Shown one piece after another: positions 5,441 through 5,731 of a stretch of DNA of 5,731 nt (position 1 is its first letter; every line of letters starts with the position of its first letter). The DNA comes from Candidatus Saccharibacteria bacterium UBA3829 (GTDB lineage: Bacteria; Patescibacteriota; Saccharimonadia; Saccharimonadales; Saccharimonadaceae). Position numbers and translations under genes: made by a program. The stretch is taken from assembly GCA_002393165.1 (NCBI GenBank), contig DGIF01000026.1:1-5731 (forward strand), in the 5' to 3' direction. The notes beneath the pieces are model-generated. The model searched no databases, had not been told where the DNA came from, and worked only from the letters and a program-made list of their open reading frames with translations.

Positions 5441-5731
5441 GTGAAATTCGAATTAGTTTCAAAGTACCAGCCGACCGGAGACCAGCCGGGAGCGATTGCT
5501 AAGCTCACCGAAGGGATTATGCGTGGCCAAAAAGAGCAGACCCTACTTGGCGTGACCGGATCCGGAAAGACTTTCACGATGGCAAACATTATCGAACGGA
5601 CGCAACGTCCGACGTTAATTTTGGCGCACAACAAAACACTCGCCGCGCAGCTCTTCGCCGAGATGAAGGAGTTCTTCCCGGAGAACGCGGGGGAGGATTT
5701 TGTCTCTTATTATGATTACTATCAGCCGGAG
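5441..5731 (+). CDS. uvrB: Excinuclease ABC subunit UvrB, 5' part
   Basis: UvrB is the damage-verifying helicase-like subunit of nucleotide excision repair. It is loaded by UvrA and recruits UvrC for incision. The frame runs from GTG 5441 to the window edge (97 codons) and the rest lies outside. The N-terminus KFELVSKYQPTGDQPGAI is characteristic. Walker A GVTGSGKT spans residues 37-44 (Lys43), ILAHNKTLAAQL (60-71) is the next conserved block, and VSYYDYYQPE (88-97) begins the beta-hairpin that clamps DNA. An in-frame TGA at 5426-5428 rules out an upstream extension of any size, and the next in-frame ATG falls inside the domain at codon 27, so GTG is the true start. There is no Shine-Dalgarno sequence; a -10 element sits 6 nt upstream. 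It is probably the first gene of its own transcription unit. Confidence 0.97.
   Translation, partial: MKFELVSKYQPTGDQPGAIAKLTEGIMRGQKEQTLLGVTGSGKTFTMANIIERTQRPTLILAHNKTLAAQLFAEMKEFFPENAGEDFVSYYDYYQPE

Noticed and set aside
5371..5634. Minus-strand frame across the start of uvrB
   Set aside because: It lies antisense to the UvrB N-terminus and its Walker A region, which are unmistakable in the + frame.

Overview
The window is a compact run of seven genes, all on the + strand, with intergenic gaps of 75 nt or less. It contains no RNA gene, mobile element, CRISPR array or long non-coding stretch. The content is core metabolism plus membrane proteins. The organism is most likely a member of the Patescibacteria (Candidate Phyla Radiation), and Saccharibacteria is my best guess. 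This rests on a ProRS of only 408 residues without the editing insertion, a divergent LysRS, very tight packing, and start codons set directly after -10 promoter elements. TGA is used as a stop (CPBP gene, lysS), so it is not one of the lineages that read TGA as glycine. The phylum is inferred from these traits, not from a search.

Layout: (1) 1-614, the 3' part of an M50 site-2 (RseP/RasP-type) intramembrane metalloprotease. It overlaps by one base (TAATG) with (2) 614-1447, a CPBP/CAAX-type intramembrane protease. (3) 1516-2742 proS, followed after 26 nt by (4) 2769-3215 greA, which has its own Shine-Dalgarno sequence. (5) 3291-4754 lysS. (6) 4767-5423, a five-segment membrane protein of the putative ABC-transporter type IV (CmpB-like) family. 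(7) 5441 to the window end, the first 97 codons of uvrB.

The genes fall into transcription units that can be read from the DNA. The two proteases form a translationally coupled pair. proS-greA is a second unit driven by tandem promoters. lysS, the membrane protein gene and uvrB each have their own promoter. Five copies of an extended -10 element, TGTGNTATAAT, occur in the window, and four of them end 6 or 7 nt before a start codon (proS, lysS, membrane protein gene, uvrB). The predicted transcription start is then the first base of the start codon or one base before it, so these mRNAs should be leaderless. The only clear Shine-Dalgarno sequence belongs to greA, which is internal to its unit.

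I see no new multi-gene system here. The points worth following up are the leaderless promoter architecture and its overlap with upstream stop codons, the altered motifs of LysRS, the ProRS without an editing domain, the cysteine cluster in the site-2 protease, and the pairing of two intramembrane proteases.
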